5,729 bases of DNA, from NCBI GenBank assembly GCA_030643455.1, contig DAOWLV010000232.1, positions 1 to 5,729 of the forward strand. The letters run 5' to 3'. Position numbers and translations under genes: made by a program. The DNA comes from Candidatus Krumholzibacteriia bacterium. Lineage in GTDB: Bacteria; Krumholzibacteriota; Krumholzibacteriia; LZORAL124-64-63. The notes beneath the pieces are model-generated. The model ran no database searches, was not told the origin of the DNA, and saw nothing but the letters and a program-made list of their open reading frames with translations. How positions within the stretch are numbered: the stretch's first letter is position 1; each line of letters begins with the position of its first letter. Below are positions 1-5,729 of this stretch, one piece after another.

Positions 1-1009
1 GTCGCAGGGCCATTTCCCTGTCCCCGTCCGCCGCCGCTTCGGCCGCCCGAGTGCGGTGCTGAAGGGCTCTCTCGTACATTTCGCGAGCCTGTTTGGAGCC
101 GGAATCCCGGACCTTGTCGGCCACACGACCCGACCTCTCGTCGAATCGGTCCAGCTGACGGAGTACAGCCTCTTCGTCGGGTCCGGTTCCGCTCAGGGAA
201 GCCGCCCTGAGGGCCAGCCGCCGGGCCAGCCCCGACATCTGCAAGGCCCGGCCAGGATGACCCTGATCCATACCCTGGCGGGCCCGGACAAGAGCCTCTT
301 CGGCCTCAGCCAGGAGTTTCCGCGCCTGGGGATCAGGATTTTCGCCGAGTCTTTCGCTCGCTCGTTCAATCAGCATCCGTGTGCGGTCCATCTCCTGTTC
401 GAGACGTTCGGGACTGGTGCCGTCGGCCAGCAACCGGGCCGAGCGCCGCATCAGGTCTCCTGCATGCTCGAGCATCTTCCAGGAAAGCTTGAAGTCACCC
501 TGGTGATACTGTTCCCGCGCCCGGATGGCGCTGCGTTCGGATCGGCGTAAAAATTCGATGGCCTGCTTGTTTCCCGCCTCGGTGGCGCGTTCCATGAGCT
601 GGTTGTGTTGGTCACGAAAGCGTTCGACCCGGACGCGGATCCTCTCCTCGAGGCCCATGGCTTCGCGCGCCAGCCGCACCGAATGCCACATGGCGGCACG
701 GGACCGCCGGGAAACACCCAGCGCCTCCAGCATGTGTCCGCTGCTCATCATCCCCTTGCTGCGCCTGTGGAGGTCGACGGCCTGGCCCAGCACCCGCCTG
801 GCCGGCACGCTCTGGGTTTCGGCAACCAATCCCCGCGCCCAGATCAGGAGGTCCTCGGTCCGCTCGATGTAGGCCTGGACCTGTTCGCTACCACCCATCT
901 GGGCCGCCGCCTTACCGGGAAACAACCCGGCCAGAGCCAGTGCCAGAAGTCCGAACACGATGCACCTGTTCAGCTTTCCGCTGGAATGGTGGCAAGTCAT
1001 GGTGTTCAT
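1..1009 (-). CDS. Exported alpha-helical tandem-repeat protein, partial (3' end beyond left edge)
   Basis: The frame is open for 336 codons from ATG at 1009 to the left edge without a stop, so the C-terminus is missing. The start is supported by AGGAAGG six bases upstream; a second in-frame ATG lies at 1000. Residues 1-36 look like a Sec signal peptide: basic K12 and R15, a hydrophobic core at about 17-30, and an AAA cleavage site before Q37. There is no lipobox, so a soluble periplasmic or secreted product is expected. The rest is predicted helical and rich in Ala, Arg, Glu and Leu. It contains four tandem repeats of 79-80 residues, anchored on A70, A150, A229 and A308. Each has [ED]R[TF] 19-21 residues before the anchor, a Gly 21 after it and Ala/Ser 26 after it. 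I do not recognise a named family; the helical-hairpin pattern recalls TPR-like scaffolds, but that is inference. A sigma-54-like promoter precedes it. Molecular function is unknown. Confidence 0.85.
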   Translation of the reverse strand, partial: MNTMTCHHSSGKLNRCIVFGLLALALAGLFPGKAAAQMGGSEQVQAYIERTEDLLIWARGLVAETQSVPARRVLGQAVDLHRRSKGMMSSGHMLEALGVSRRSRAAMWHSVRLAREAMGLEERIRVRVERFRDQHNQLMERATEAGNKQAIEFLRRSERSAIRAREQYHQGDFKLSWKMLEHAGDLMRRSARLLADGTSPERLEQEMDRTRMLIERASERLGENPDPQARKLLAEAEEALVRARQGMDQGHPGRALQMSGLARRLALRAASLSGTGPDEEAVLRQLDRFDERSGRVADKVRDSGSKQAREMYERALQHRTRAAEAAADGDREMALR

Positions 1010-1015
1010 GGTGAG

Positions 1016-1022
1016 CCTTCCT
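1016..1022 (-). promoter_or_regulatory. Ribosome binding site of the repeat-protein gene
   Basis: On the minus strand AGGAAGG lies six bases before the ATG at 1009. It is a good Shine-Dalgarno match at normal spacing and favours 1009 over the second ATG at 1000. Confidence 0.7.
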
Positions 1023-1070
1023 GGTCCAGGGGATGGAGGTCCGGTTGACCGTCCAAATCACCCCCGAAGG

Positions 1071-1088
1071 AGCAGATGATGTGCCAAA
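1071..1088 (-). promoter_or_regulatory. Sigma-54 (RpoN) type -24/-12 promoter
   Basis: The minus strand reads TTTGGCACATCATCTGCT. It has GG at 1085-1084 and GC at 1073-1072 separated by exactly ten bases, the defining -24/-12 spacing. The TTGGCAC element matches the consensus fully and TGCT matches the -12 end; departures are limited to the spacer and one T of TTGC. Transcription would begin near 1060, giving a leader of about 50 bases before the ATG at 1009. The neighbouring upstream gene encodes a sigma-54-dependent activator, which makes this promoter its likely target (inference). Confidence 0.8.
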
Positions 1089-1110
1089 GGTCCGATTCAA
1101 CTCCCGGATT

Positions 1111-1135
1111 CAATTAACTTGTTTGAAGTTAATTG
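1111..1135. promoter_or_regulatory. Perfect 10-bp inverted repeat, candidate operator or activator site
   Basis: The arms CAATTAACTT (1111-1120) and AAGTTAATTG (1126-1135) are exact reverse complements around a 5-base spacer. A third copy of the half-site, TTAACT at 1137-1142, follows and pairs with AGTTAA at 1127-1132. The centre lies about 63 bases upstream of the predicted sigma-54 start near 1060. This is closer than most enhancer sites, so it could be an activator site, an operator for another regulator, or part of a bend. It is an AT-rich island in GC-rich DNA, has no T-run, and does not look like a terminator. Confidence 0.55.
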
Positions 1136-1174
1136 GTTAACTAAATATCCTCGACATGTTTCCGAGCATCCCTC

Positions 1175-1187
1175 GGTTCGGGGAACC
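1175..1187. promoter_or_regulatory. Short dyad GGTTC-N3-GAACC
   Basis: GGTTC at 1175-1179 and GAACC at 1183-1187 form a 5-bp inverted repeat with a 3-base spacer. It lies about 120 bases upstream of the predicted sigma-54 start, within the usual range for bacterial enhancer-binding protein sites. Five-base arms can occur by chance, so this is only a candidate. Confidence 0.3.
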
Positions 1188-1203
1188 ACGGTCGGCGAAA
1201 TTC

Positions 1204-1219
1204 CGTACTTGGGGGTACG
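1204..1219. promoter_or_regulatory. Dyad CGTAC-N6-GTACG, candidate upstream activating site
   Basis: CGTAC (1204-1208) and GTACG (1215-1219) are exact inverted repeats around six bases. The symmetry continues imperfectly outwards into flanking GAAAT-like bases. The centre is about 150 bases upstream of the predicted transcription start, a typical position for a dimeric sigma-54 activator. Assignment to the adjacent regulator is inference. Confidence 0.4.
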
Positions 1220-1234
1220 AAATCCGATCCCGCC

Positions 1235-1250
1235 TGACCCCCGGGGTTCA
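1235..1250. promoter_or_regulatory. GC-rich imperfect palindrome just after the regulator gene
   Basis: TGACCCCC and GGGGTTCA abut with seven of eight positions symmetric. It lies 18 bases beyond the response-regulator stop. With no central loop and no following T-run it is a poor intrinsic terminator. A protein-binding dyad or chance are the alternatives. Confidence 0.25.
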
Positions 1251-1267
1251 GATCCATCCGGACAAAA

Positions 1268-2620
1268 TCAAGGTCCAGCCTCGTCATCCAACTCCATGCC
1301 CAGCAGTTTCAACCGGGAATACAGGGTCCTGCGGGTGATGCCCAGCATCTTGGCGGCAAGGCTCTTGTTGCCACCGGCCCGCTGCAGGGCGGCGGCGATC
1401 AGCTTGCGCGCGTTATTGTCCAGATTGAGATCCTCCCCCACTTCCCGGTTCGAAGCATGGGAAACACCCCCCACATCGAGCTGGATGTGGTTGTCCGCGA
1501 TGGGCTGACCACCGGCCAGGATATGGGCCCTCTCCAGGAGATTCCGTAGTTCCCGGATATTGCCCGGCCACCCATGGGAGCGCAGGCGGGCCATGGTCGC
1601 TGCCGGGAGCTTCTTGCCCCGGCGTCCCAGCCGTTCCAGGAAATGTTCCGTCAGCAGGGGAATGTCGTCGGCCCGGTCGCGAAGGGGCGGCACGTCCACG
1701 GGAAAAACCAGCAGCCGGTAATAGAGGTCTTCCCTAAAAGACTTGTCGGCGATGGCCTCTTCCAGGGGACGGTTTGTCGCGGCGATCACCCGGACGTCAA
1801 CCGAACGCTCGATGGGATCGCCCACCCGGTTGATCTTCTTGTCCTCGAGCACGCGCAAGAGCTTGGCCTGCACCGCCAGGCCGGCCTCGCCGATTTCATC
1901 CAAAAAGATGGTGCCCCCGCGCGCCGCTTCGAACAGACCCACACGGTCACTGTCGGCGCCGGTGAAGGCACCCTGGCGGTAACCGAACAGTTCGCTTTCC
2001 AGCAGACTTTCGGCGATGGCGGCGCAGTTGACGGCGATGAAGGGTTTGTCGCCCCTTCCGCTGGCGGCGTGGATGGTGCGTGCGGCGACCTCCTTGCCGG
2101 TTCCACTCTCCCCCCGGATCAGGACCGTGGCACCCGAGGGCGCCACGTGTTCGATCATCTTGCGCAGTTGCATGGTGGCCGGCGCTTCACCCACCAGGTC
2201 GGGACCCGCGATCGGGTCCGCAACAGCCTGTTTGAGGGCCCGGTTTTCCAGGGCCAGGTCCTGAATGCCGGCCGCCTGCTCCACCACGTGGGACACTTCC
2301 TGGAAATTGAACGGTTTGGTGAGATACTGGAAGGCACCCTGCTGAAGGGCTTCGACCGCGGTTTTCACTTCACCGTAGGCCGTCAGGATGATCACCGCTG
2401 TTTGAGGACTGGCCCGCCGCACGCCCGCCAGGACTTCCATGCCACCCACCGGTTCCATGCGCAGATCCGTCAGGACCACGTCGAAGGCCTCGCTGCCCAC
2501 GAGGTCCAGGGCTTCCTGTCCACTGGACACGCCGGTCACCTCGTGCCCGCGGGTTTTCAGGGCGGACTTGAGCAGCGTCACCATTTTCTTTTCGTCATCG
2601 ACGACAAGTATCTTCGCCAC
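1268..2620 (-). CDS. NtrC-class sigma-54-dependent response regulator
   Basis: This 450-residue protein is a phosphorylation-controlled transcription activator for sigma-54 RNA polymerase. The receiver (about 1-120) has the acidic pair D8/D9, phosphoacceptor D52, T80 and K102. The AAA+ domain (about 142-370) has Walker A GESGTGKE at 170-177, the sigma-54-contacting GAFTGA loop at 217-222, Walker B with D241-E242, ATNR at 282-285 region, the arginine-finger segment around R296-R302, and the sensor II segment GNIREL at 353-358. A Fis-type helix-turn-helix occupies about 415-440. All key residues are present, so it should be active. The start is GTG, with AGGTGG four bases upstream at 2625-2630, and the length is normal for the family. 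It follows the kinase gene by 24 bases, so the two form a cognate pair. Its most obvious target is the sigma-54-like promoter at 1071-1088. One mild oddity is the loop after D52, which reads RMEPVGG rather than the common RMPGMDG type. The specific regulon, and hence a gene symbol, cannot be assigned. Confidence 0.95.
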   Translation of the reverse strand: MAKILVVDDEKKMVTLLKSALKTRGHEVTGVSSGQEALDLVGSEAFDVVLTDLRMEPVGGMEVLAGVRRASPQTAVIILTAYGEVKTAVEALQQGAFQYLTKPFNFQEVSHVVEQAAGIQDLALENRALKQAVADPIAGPDLVGEAPATMQLRKMIEHVAPSGATVLIRGESGTGKEVAARTIHAASGRGDKPFIAVNCAAIAESLLESELFGYRQGAFTGADSDRVGLFEAARGGTIFLDEIGEAGLAVQAKLLRVLEDKKINRVGDPIERSVDVRVIAATNRPLEEAIADKSFREDLYYRLLVFPVDVPPLRDRADDIPLLTEHFLERLGRRGKKLPAATMARLRSHGWPGNIRELRNLLERAHILAGGQPIADNHIQLDVGGVSHASNREVGEDLNLDNNARKLIAAALQRAGGNKSLAAKMLGITRRTLYSRLKLLGMELDDEAGP

Positions 2621-2624
2621 GATA

Positions 2625-2632
2625 CCACCTTC
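2625..2632 (-). promoter_or_regulatory. Ribosome binding site of the response regulator
   Basis: On the minus strand GAAGGTGG ends four bases before the GTG at 2620. It sits inside the 24-base gap after the kinase stop and supports the GTG start that yields MAKILVVDDE, the expected receiver N-terminus. Confidence 0.6.
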
Positions 2633-2644
2633 ACCTGGCCCGAA

Positions 2645-4009
2645 TTATTCCTGCACTGCGAGAGGGAGCACTACCTCGGCCCTGGCCCCGACTGCTCCCT
2701 GCCTGTCTTCGAGATTGATCATACCACCCATATCTTCAACGATGCGCCGCGACATGGCCAGACCCAAACCACTCCCTTTTTCCTTGCTGGTCCAGAAAGG
2801 TTCGAACAACCGGCCGCGGTCCACGCTGCCCAACCCGGTTCCCGTGTCAGTGACCGTGAGGGTCGCCGACCCGCCGAATGTCGTCAGGGCGATTTCGATC
2901 CTGCCGCCGTCGGGCATGGCATCCCGGGCGTTGATCAACAGGTTGAGCAGGACCTGCTGGAGGCGGCGCGGGTCACCCCGGACCGGAGCTGCCGGAAGAT
3001 CATCCTCCATCTCCACCACGATCCCTGCCTCCTGGAGTTCACCGGCCACCAGCTCCACGCTGCGCCGGACGCTGCACCCCAGATCGAACGTCTCCCGGAC
3101 TGCCTCCTGGTCCTTGCCGAAGGCCAGGTAGCCCGTGAGGATATGATCGAGACGGTCGACTTCCTCGGGGATGAAATCCGCCACCTCGTCCTCGATACCG
3201 ACCGAAGCCAGCACCTGTTGCAGGTGCTCTGCGGCGCCCCGGATGATGCCCAGGGGATTGCGGATCTCGTGGGCGATGCCCGCGGTCATGCGGCCCATGG
3301 TCGCGAGGTTTTCCTGCCTCATGATCGAGGCGCGGTACCGGGCGAGGGAGCGGTTGATCTGGTACAGGAAGATCCCCATGACGGCCAGGATGACCAGCAC
3401 GATCGCCGCGGTCAGGAAGGCCCCGCCCCGCAGGAGATCCAGGGAGGAGAAAAAATCGGGATTGCCGCTGACCGTCACGATGGCCACCACGTCCTTGTCA
3501 CCCTCGAAATAGTTGAAGACGGGCGCATGGGCGGATTTCTGCATGGAGCCGCCGGCCCCGCCGAGCCGGTACAGACGGGTGGCCGCCGGCATTCCCAGGG
3601 CCGCCTGGGCCACGGCCTCCCGGTCGAGTTCCCAGAAATCGTTCAGCCCCCCGGCTTCGAGCGAGGCCGAGGTACTGAACAGGACTTTCCCCTCCAGCTG
3701 GTCCGCGAGGGTGAGGGAGGTCAATGTGATCTCGGCGAGGTTTTCCTGGAGTCGGATCCTCTCGCAATGTTCCAGGAGAATTTCCAGATAGTAGTCCGCG
3801 GTGGTATCGCCGACGGTCGCATAGAAGATCTTCTCGCCGTCGCTCAGCTCGGCCAGGCTGCCCGCAACGCCCAGCAGCCTCTGGCCGAGAGCCTCGTCCA
3901 GGATGGCGCGGGATCCGCTGTAGAGGTTGAAAAGTCCGAAGGACACGGCCGCGATGATCACCGCGTAGGCCAGCGCGGCCCACAGGAACCAGCGCCGGCC
4001 GCCCTTCAT
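2645..4009 (-). CDS. Membrane-bound sensor histidine kinase (NtrB/AtoS-like)
   Basis: The protein is 454 residues. A transmembrane helix at about 7-29 and a second at about 198-218 flank a periplasmic region of about 165 residues. The latter part of that region (about 155-195, with KSAHAPVFNYF followed by a short beta-rich run) resembles Cache-type sensor domains; that fold call is inference. No HAMP domain fits in the 28 residues between the second helix and the H-box. The cytoplasmic part has phosphoacceptor H247 in AGIAHEIRNPLG, N-box N360 (NLLINARDAM), G1 box DTGTGLG at 388-394, F box LFEPFWTSK at 401-409, and G2 box GSGLGLAMS at 412-420. It should autophosphorylate on H247 and pass phosphate to D52 of the downstream regulator. 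The ATG at 4009 overlaps the lipA stop as ATGA, and a membrane helix directly follows it, which fixes the start. The same frame is open far upstream, but that stretch is a shadow of lipA. The ligand is unknown. Confidence 0.93.
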   Translation of the reverse strand: MKGGRRWFLWAALAYAVIIAAVSFGLFNLYSGSRAILDEALGQRLLGVAGSLAELSDGEKIFYATVGDTTADYYLEILLEHCERIRLQENLAEITLTSLTLADQLEGKVLFSTSASLEAGGLNDFWELDREAVAQAALGMPAATRLYRLGGAGGSMQKSAHAPVFNYFEGDKDVVAIVTVSGNPDFFSSLDLLRGGAFLTAAIVLVILAVMGIFLYQINRSLARYRASIMRQENLATMGRMTAGIAHEIRNPLGIIRGAAEHLQQVLASVGIEDEVADFIPEEVDRLDHILTGYLAFGKDQEAVRETFDLGCSVRRSVELVAGELQEAGIVVEMEDDLPAAPVRGDPRRLQQVLLNLLINARDAMPDGGRIEIALTTFGGSATLTVTDTGTGLGSVDRGRLFEPFWTSKEKGSGLGLAMSRRIVEDMGGMINLEDRQGAVGARAEVVLPLAVQE

Positions 4010-4956
4010 CCGGTGGCCGCCCGGGTCGGCGGGGATTGGGACCTGACACCGAGCGCGTCGGACTGTTCGCGGGCGTGGTAGCTGGATCGGACCATGGGCC
4101 CGGATTCCATCCATTCGATTCCCAGCTCGCGGCCGATGTGGGCCAGCTCGTCGAATTCCGCGGGTTCGACATAACGCAACACCGGGTGGTGCCGCAATGA
4201 CGGTTGCAGATACTGTCCGATGGTCATGATCCGGATCCCGCAGTCCGCGGCGTCCTTGATCAGGTCCACGACCTCGTCCCGGGTTTCCCCCACGCCCACC
4301 ATGATGCCAGTCTTGACCCGGATGTCGGATCCGAAGGCGTCGGCCCATTGCCGGCTGCGCCGCAGTACCTGCAGGGACCGCCGGTAATCGGCCTGGGGCC
4401 GCATGGCCCGGTAGAGACGGGGAACCGTTTCCAGATTGTGGTTCAGCACCTCGGGGGCCGCCGTCAAAACGGTTTCCAGCGCAAGCGGGTCGCCCTGGAA
4501 ATCGGGAATCAGGACCTCGACCCCGCAGCCCGCATTCAAGCGTCGGATCCGCCGGATGGTGGACGCGAAATGGGCCGCTCCCCCGTCGGGCAGATCGTCC
4601 CGGTTGACCGAAGTGACCACGGCGAACTTCAACGCCAGTTCGTTGACCGCTTCGGCGACGCGACGCGGTTCGTCCGGATCGACCGGAGCCACCCGGCCGC
4701 CGGGAATGTTGCAGAAGGTGCAGTGCCGGGTACAGATGTCGCCCAGCAGCATGAAGGTGGCCGTCCGGCTGTTGAAACATTCACCCCGGTTCGGACAGTT
4801 GGCACTCTCACACACCGTGTTCAGCGACGAGGTGCGGAGCAGACGCTTGACATCGTTGTAGTCCGCGCCGCCCTGCCTCTTCATTCGCAGCCAGCTTGGC
4901 TTGCGGGCCGGCAAGGGCGCCTGGGTGAGATCGGGAATGAGGCCGTCGTTTTTCAT
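4006..4956 (-). CDS. lipA: Lipoyl synthase (radical SAM)
   Basis: LipA inserts two sulfur atoms at C6 and C8 of octanoyl groups on lipoyl domains of 2-oxoacid dehydrogenases and the glycine cleavage H protein, in the cytoplasm. The 316-residue length is normal. The auxiliary 4Fe-4S cluster ligands are C49, C54 and C60 in the C-x4-C-x5-C motif. The radical SAM cluster ligands are C75, C79 and C82 in CTRHCTFC. The C-terminal RSSYHA (290-295) supplies the conserved serine ligand of the auxiliary cluster. All key residues are present, and the only minor oddity is a tail of about 20 residues after that motif. The ATG at 4956 overlaps the MBL stop as ATGA, and the lipA stop overlaps the kinase ATG the same way, so translation is probably coupled. 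No lipB or lplA is visible; lipA next to a two-component system is unusual. Confidence 0.97.
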   Translation of the reverse strand: MKNDGLIPDLTQAPLPARKPSWLRMKRQGGADYNDVKRLLRTSSLNTVCESANCPNRGECFNSRTATFMLLGDICTRHCTFCNIPGGRVAPVDPDEPRRVAEAVNELALKFAVVTSVNRDDLPDGGAAHFASTIRRIRRLNAGCGVEVLIPDFQGDPLALETVLTAAPEVLNHNLETVPRLYRAMRPQADYRRSLQVLRRSRQWADAFGSDIRVKTGIMVGVGETRDEVVDLIKDAADCGIRIMTIGQYLQPSLRHHPVLRYVEPAEFDELAHIGRELGIEWMESGPMVRSSYHAREQSDALGVRSQSPPTRAATG

Positions 4957-5729
4957 TCTTTTCCCATGCCAGGAGGATCATCCAGGGTGAAGACGAGATC
5001 AGGTTGGAACTTGCCGTTCTCGAACTTCACCGTGGCCGCCTCGTGGAGATGATCATGCTCGAAAACAAGCGTGAAGTTATCCTCCACCGCCCGGGTGAGA
5101 AACTGCTTCTTCTCGGTCACCGTCAGCAGGGGGTTCAGGTCGAAACCCATGATCCAGGGAATGTGGACCTGACTGAGGAAGGGGATCAGGTCGCCGACAA
5201 AGGCCACCACGCCCTTGCCGGTGTGGAACTCCACCACCTGCTGGCCGGGGGTGTGGCCGCTGATGGGGGTCACCTTGACTTCGGGCATGATCTCGGTCGG
5301 TCCGTCGACCAGCTCCAGCTTTCCCTTGTCCTTCAAGGCGGAGAAATCATCGGCCCGGAAACTGGCCCGGTCCCTTTCCGAGGGATTGGTTGCCCATTCC
5401 CAGTGCCGCTCCTGCACCCAGTGCCGGGCCTCCGGAAATACCGGTTCCAGGCCATCGTCCCCCTCGCGCATGACTCCGCCGGCATGGTCGAAGTGAAGAT
5501 GGGTCAGGACTACATCGGTGATCGATTCCCGGGTGATGCCCGCCTCCGCGAGTTCGGCCAGCAACTGGTTGGGTCTGCGGACGATACCGAACATGTCCGC
5601 CTGCCGTTCCGCCCAGCGGTCGCCCATGCCGGTGTCCACCAGGATGCCCGGTCTCCGTTTTCGGCCAGCAGACAGCGCAGATCCAGGTCGATCCGGTTGT
5701 GTTCGTCGGCCGGATGCTTTTCCCCCCAC
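4953..5729 (-). CDS. MBL-fold metallo-hydrolase, 5' partial, with apparent frameshift
   Basis: From about 5645 down to the stop at 4953 the frame encodes a metallo-beta-lactamase-fold hydrolase. It starts with ILVDTGMG, then has HLHFDH (metal ligands H, H, D, H), GHTPGQQ with the third-site histidine, VGD with the bridging aspartate, and a final EHDH histidine. The pattern, including WIMGFD and the ESITDVVLTHLHFDHAGG block, resembles the lactonase-like branch (YtnP/AHL-lactonase type) of the superfamily. The substrate is not determined. Bases 5729-5646 in this same frame give an atypical Arg/Gly/Pro-rich stretch. The neighbouring frame (codons from 5728) instead gives a family-like N-terminal piece containing HPADEHNR and LRCLL, ending in GDR just before ILVDTG. 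Therefore the GTG at 5729 is not a real start, the gene continues past the right edge, and one base appears to be missing near 5646-5650. No signal peptide can be judged. The stop overlaps lipA as ATGA. Confidence 0.85.
   Translation of the reverse strand: MGGKASGRRTQPDRPGSALSAGRKRRPGILVDTGMGDRWAERQADMFGIVRRPNQLLAELAEAGITRESITDVVLTHLHFDHAGGVMREGDDGLEPVFPEARHWVQERHWEWATNPSERDRASFRADDFSALKDKGKLELVDGPTEIMPEVKVTPISGHTPGQQVVEFHTGKGVVAFVGDLIPFLSQVHIPWIMGFDLNPLLTVTEKKQFLTRAVEDNFTLVFEHDHLHEAATVKFENGKFQPDLVFTLDDPPGMGKE
5646..5650 (-). other. Apparent single-base frameshift in the MBL hydrolase gene
   Basis: Upstream of this point the conserved N-terminal reading lies in the frame of 5728; downstream the conserved domain lies in the frame of 5729. 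After codon CGG (5650-5648) only GC remains before ATC (5645-5643), so adding one base would rejoin the two. The minus strand has a GGG run at 5649-5647, where a lost G is the simplest explanation. It may be a sequencing or assembly error or a true mutation. Confidence 0.75.

Larger units (their letters stand above)
1010..1267. other. Noncoding regulatory gap between response regulator and repeat-protein gene
   Basis: These 258 bases separate two minus-strand genes and hold no convincing ORF. They contain, in minus-strand order, several dyad sequences (1235-1250, 1204-1219, 1175-1187), an AT-rich stretch at about 1111-1150 with a perfect inverted repeat, a sigma-54-like promoter at 1071-1088, and the ribosome binding site of the downstream gene. 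I see no GC hairpin followed by a T-run after the regulator's stop codon, so no intrinsic terminator is evident. Confidence 0.7.

Noticed and set aside
56..1048. Plus-strand open frames at 56-550, 525-872 and 605-1048, and minus-strand frames at 451-717 and 912-1100
   Set aside because: They are in other frames of the minus-strand repeat-protein gene, which has a signal peptide, a ribosome binding site and a consistent repeat pattern over 336 codons.
1111..1135. Inverted repeat as an intrinsic terminator of the regulator gene
   Set aside because: The stem is AT-rich, has no adjoining T-run, and lies more than 130 bases past the stop codon next to a promoter. A regulatory site fits better.
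1119..1508. Small plus-strand genes crossing the intergenic gap (1119-1508, 1156-1338)
   Set aside because: Neither has a clear ribosome binding site or a recognisable product, and most of the first overlaps the 3' end of the regulator gene.
1574..4081. An 835-codon open frame on the plus strand opposite the kinase and regulator genes
   Set aside because: It is antisense to two genes with complete catalytic motifs, shows His/Gln/Arg/Gly-rich low-information sequence without recognisable domains, and crosses a gene boundary. Long antisense frames are common in GC-rich codon usage.
4010..4780. N-terminal extension of the kinase frame through lipA
   Set aside because: The extra 257 residues are Arg/Gly/Pro-rich and out of frame with lipA, which is clearly real. 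The kinase's membrane helix begins right after the ATG at 4009.
4204..5052. Plus-strand 282-codon frame opposite lipA
   Set aside because: It is antisense to lipA with all six cluster cysteines and has no recognisable domain.
5215..5496. Plus-strand 93-codon frame opposite the MBL hydrolase
   Set aside because: It is a shadow of the MBL metal-binding region, with no supporting start signal or domain.

Overview
The window is a compact, GC-rich stretch (AT-rich only around 1111-1150) in which every gene I can support lies on the minus strand. It reads right to left: an MBL-fold hydrolase cut by the right edge, lipA (lipoyl synthase), a membrane histidine kinase, a sigma-54-type response regulator, a 258-base regulatory gap, and an exported helical-repeat protein cut by the left edge. 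The sigma-54 activator, the sigma-54-like promoter, the two-membrane-segment kinase and the signal peptide all fit a high-GC Gram-negative bacterium. No sequence here fixes the phylum. There are no RNA genes, mobile elements or CRISPR repeats.

Region by region. 4953-5729: MBL-fold hydrolase with a full set of metal ligands. An apparent one-base frameshift near 5646-5650 means its true N-terminal part is read in another frame and continues beyond the window. 4006-4956: lipA with both iron-sulfur cluster motifs. 2645-4009: histidine kinase with a periplasmic sensor region and no HAMP domain. 1268-2620: receiver, AAA+ and Fis-type HTH regulator of the NtrC class. The first three genes are joined by two ATGA stop/start overlaps, and the regulator follows the kinase after 24 bases, so the four look like one operon. 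1010-1267: a noncoding gap with a near-consensus sigma-54 promoter (GG-N10-GC) pointing at the left-edge gene, and several dyad sequences upstream of it. 1-1009: an open frame of 336 codons encoding a signal peptide and four tandem repeats of about 79 residues.

How they may work together (inference): the kinase senses an envelope or periplasmic signal and phosphorylates the regulator. The regulator, with sigma-54 RNA polymerase, then turns on the adjacent exported repeat protein through the promoter at about 1071-1088, probably by binding one or more of the upstream dyads. Why lipA and an MBL hydrolase sit in the same overlapping operon is unclear and is one of the more interesting questions here.
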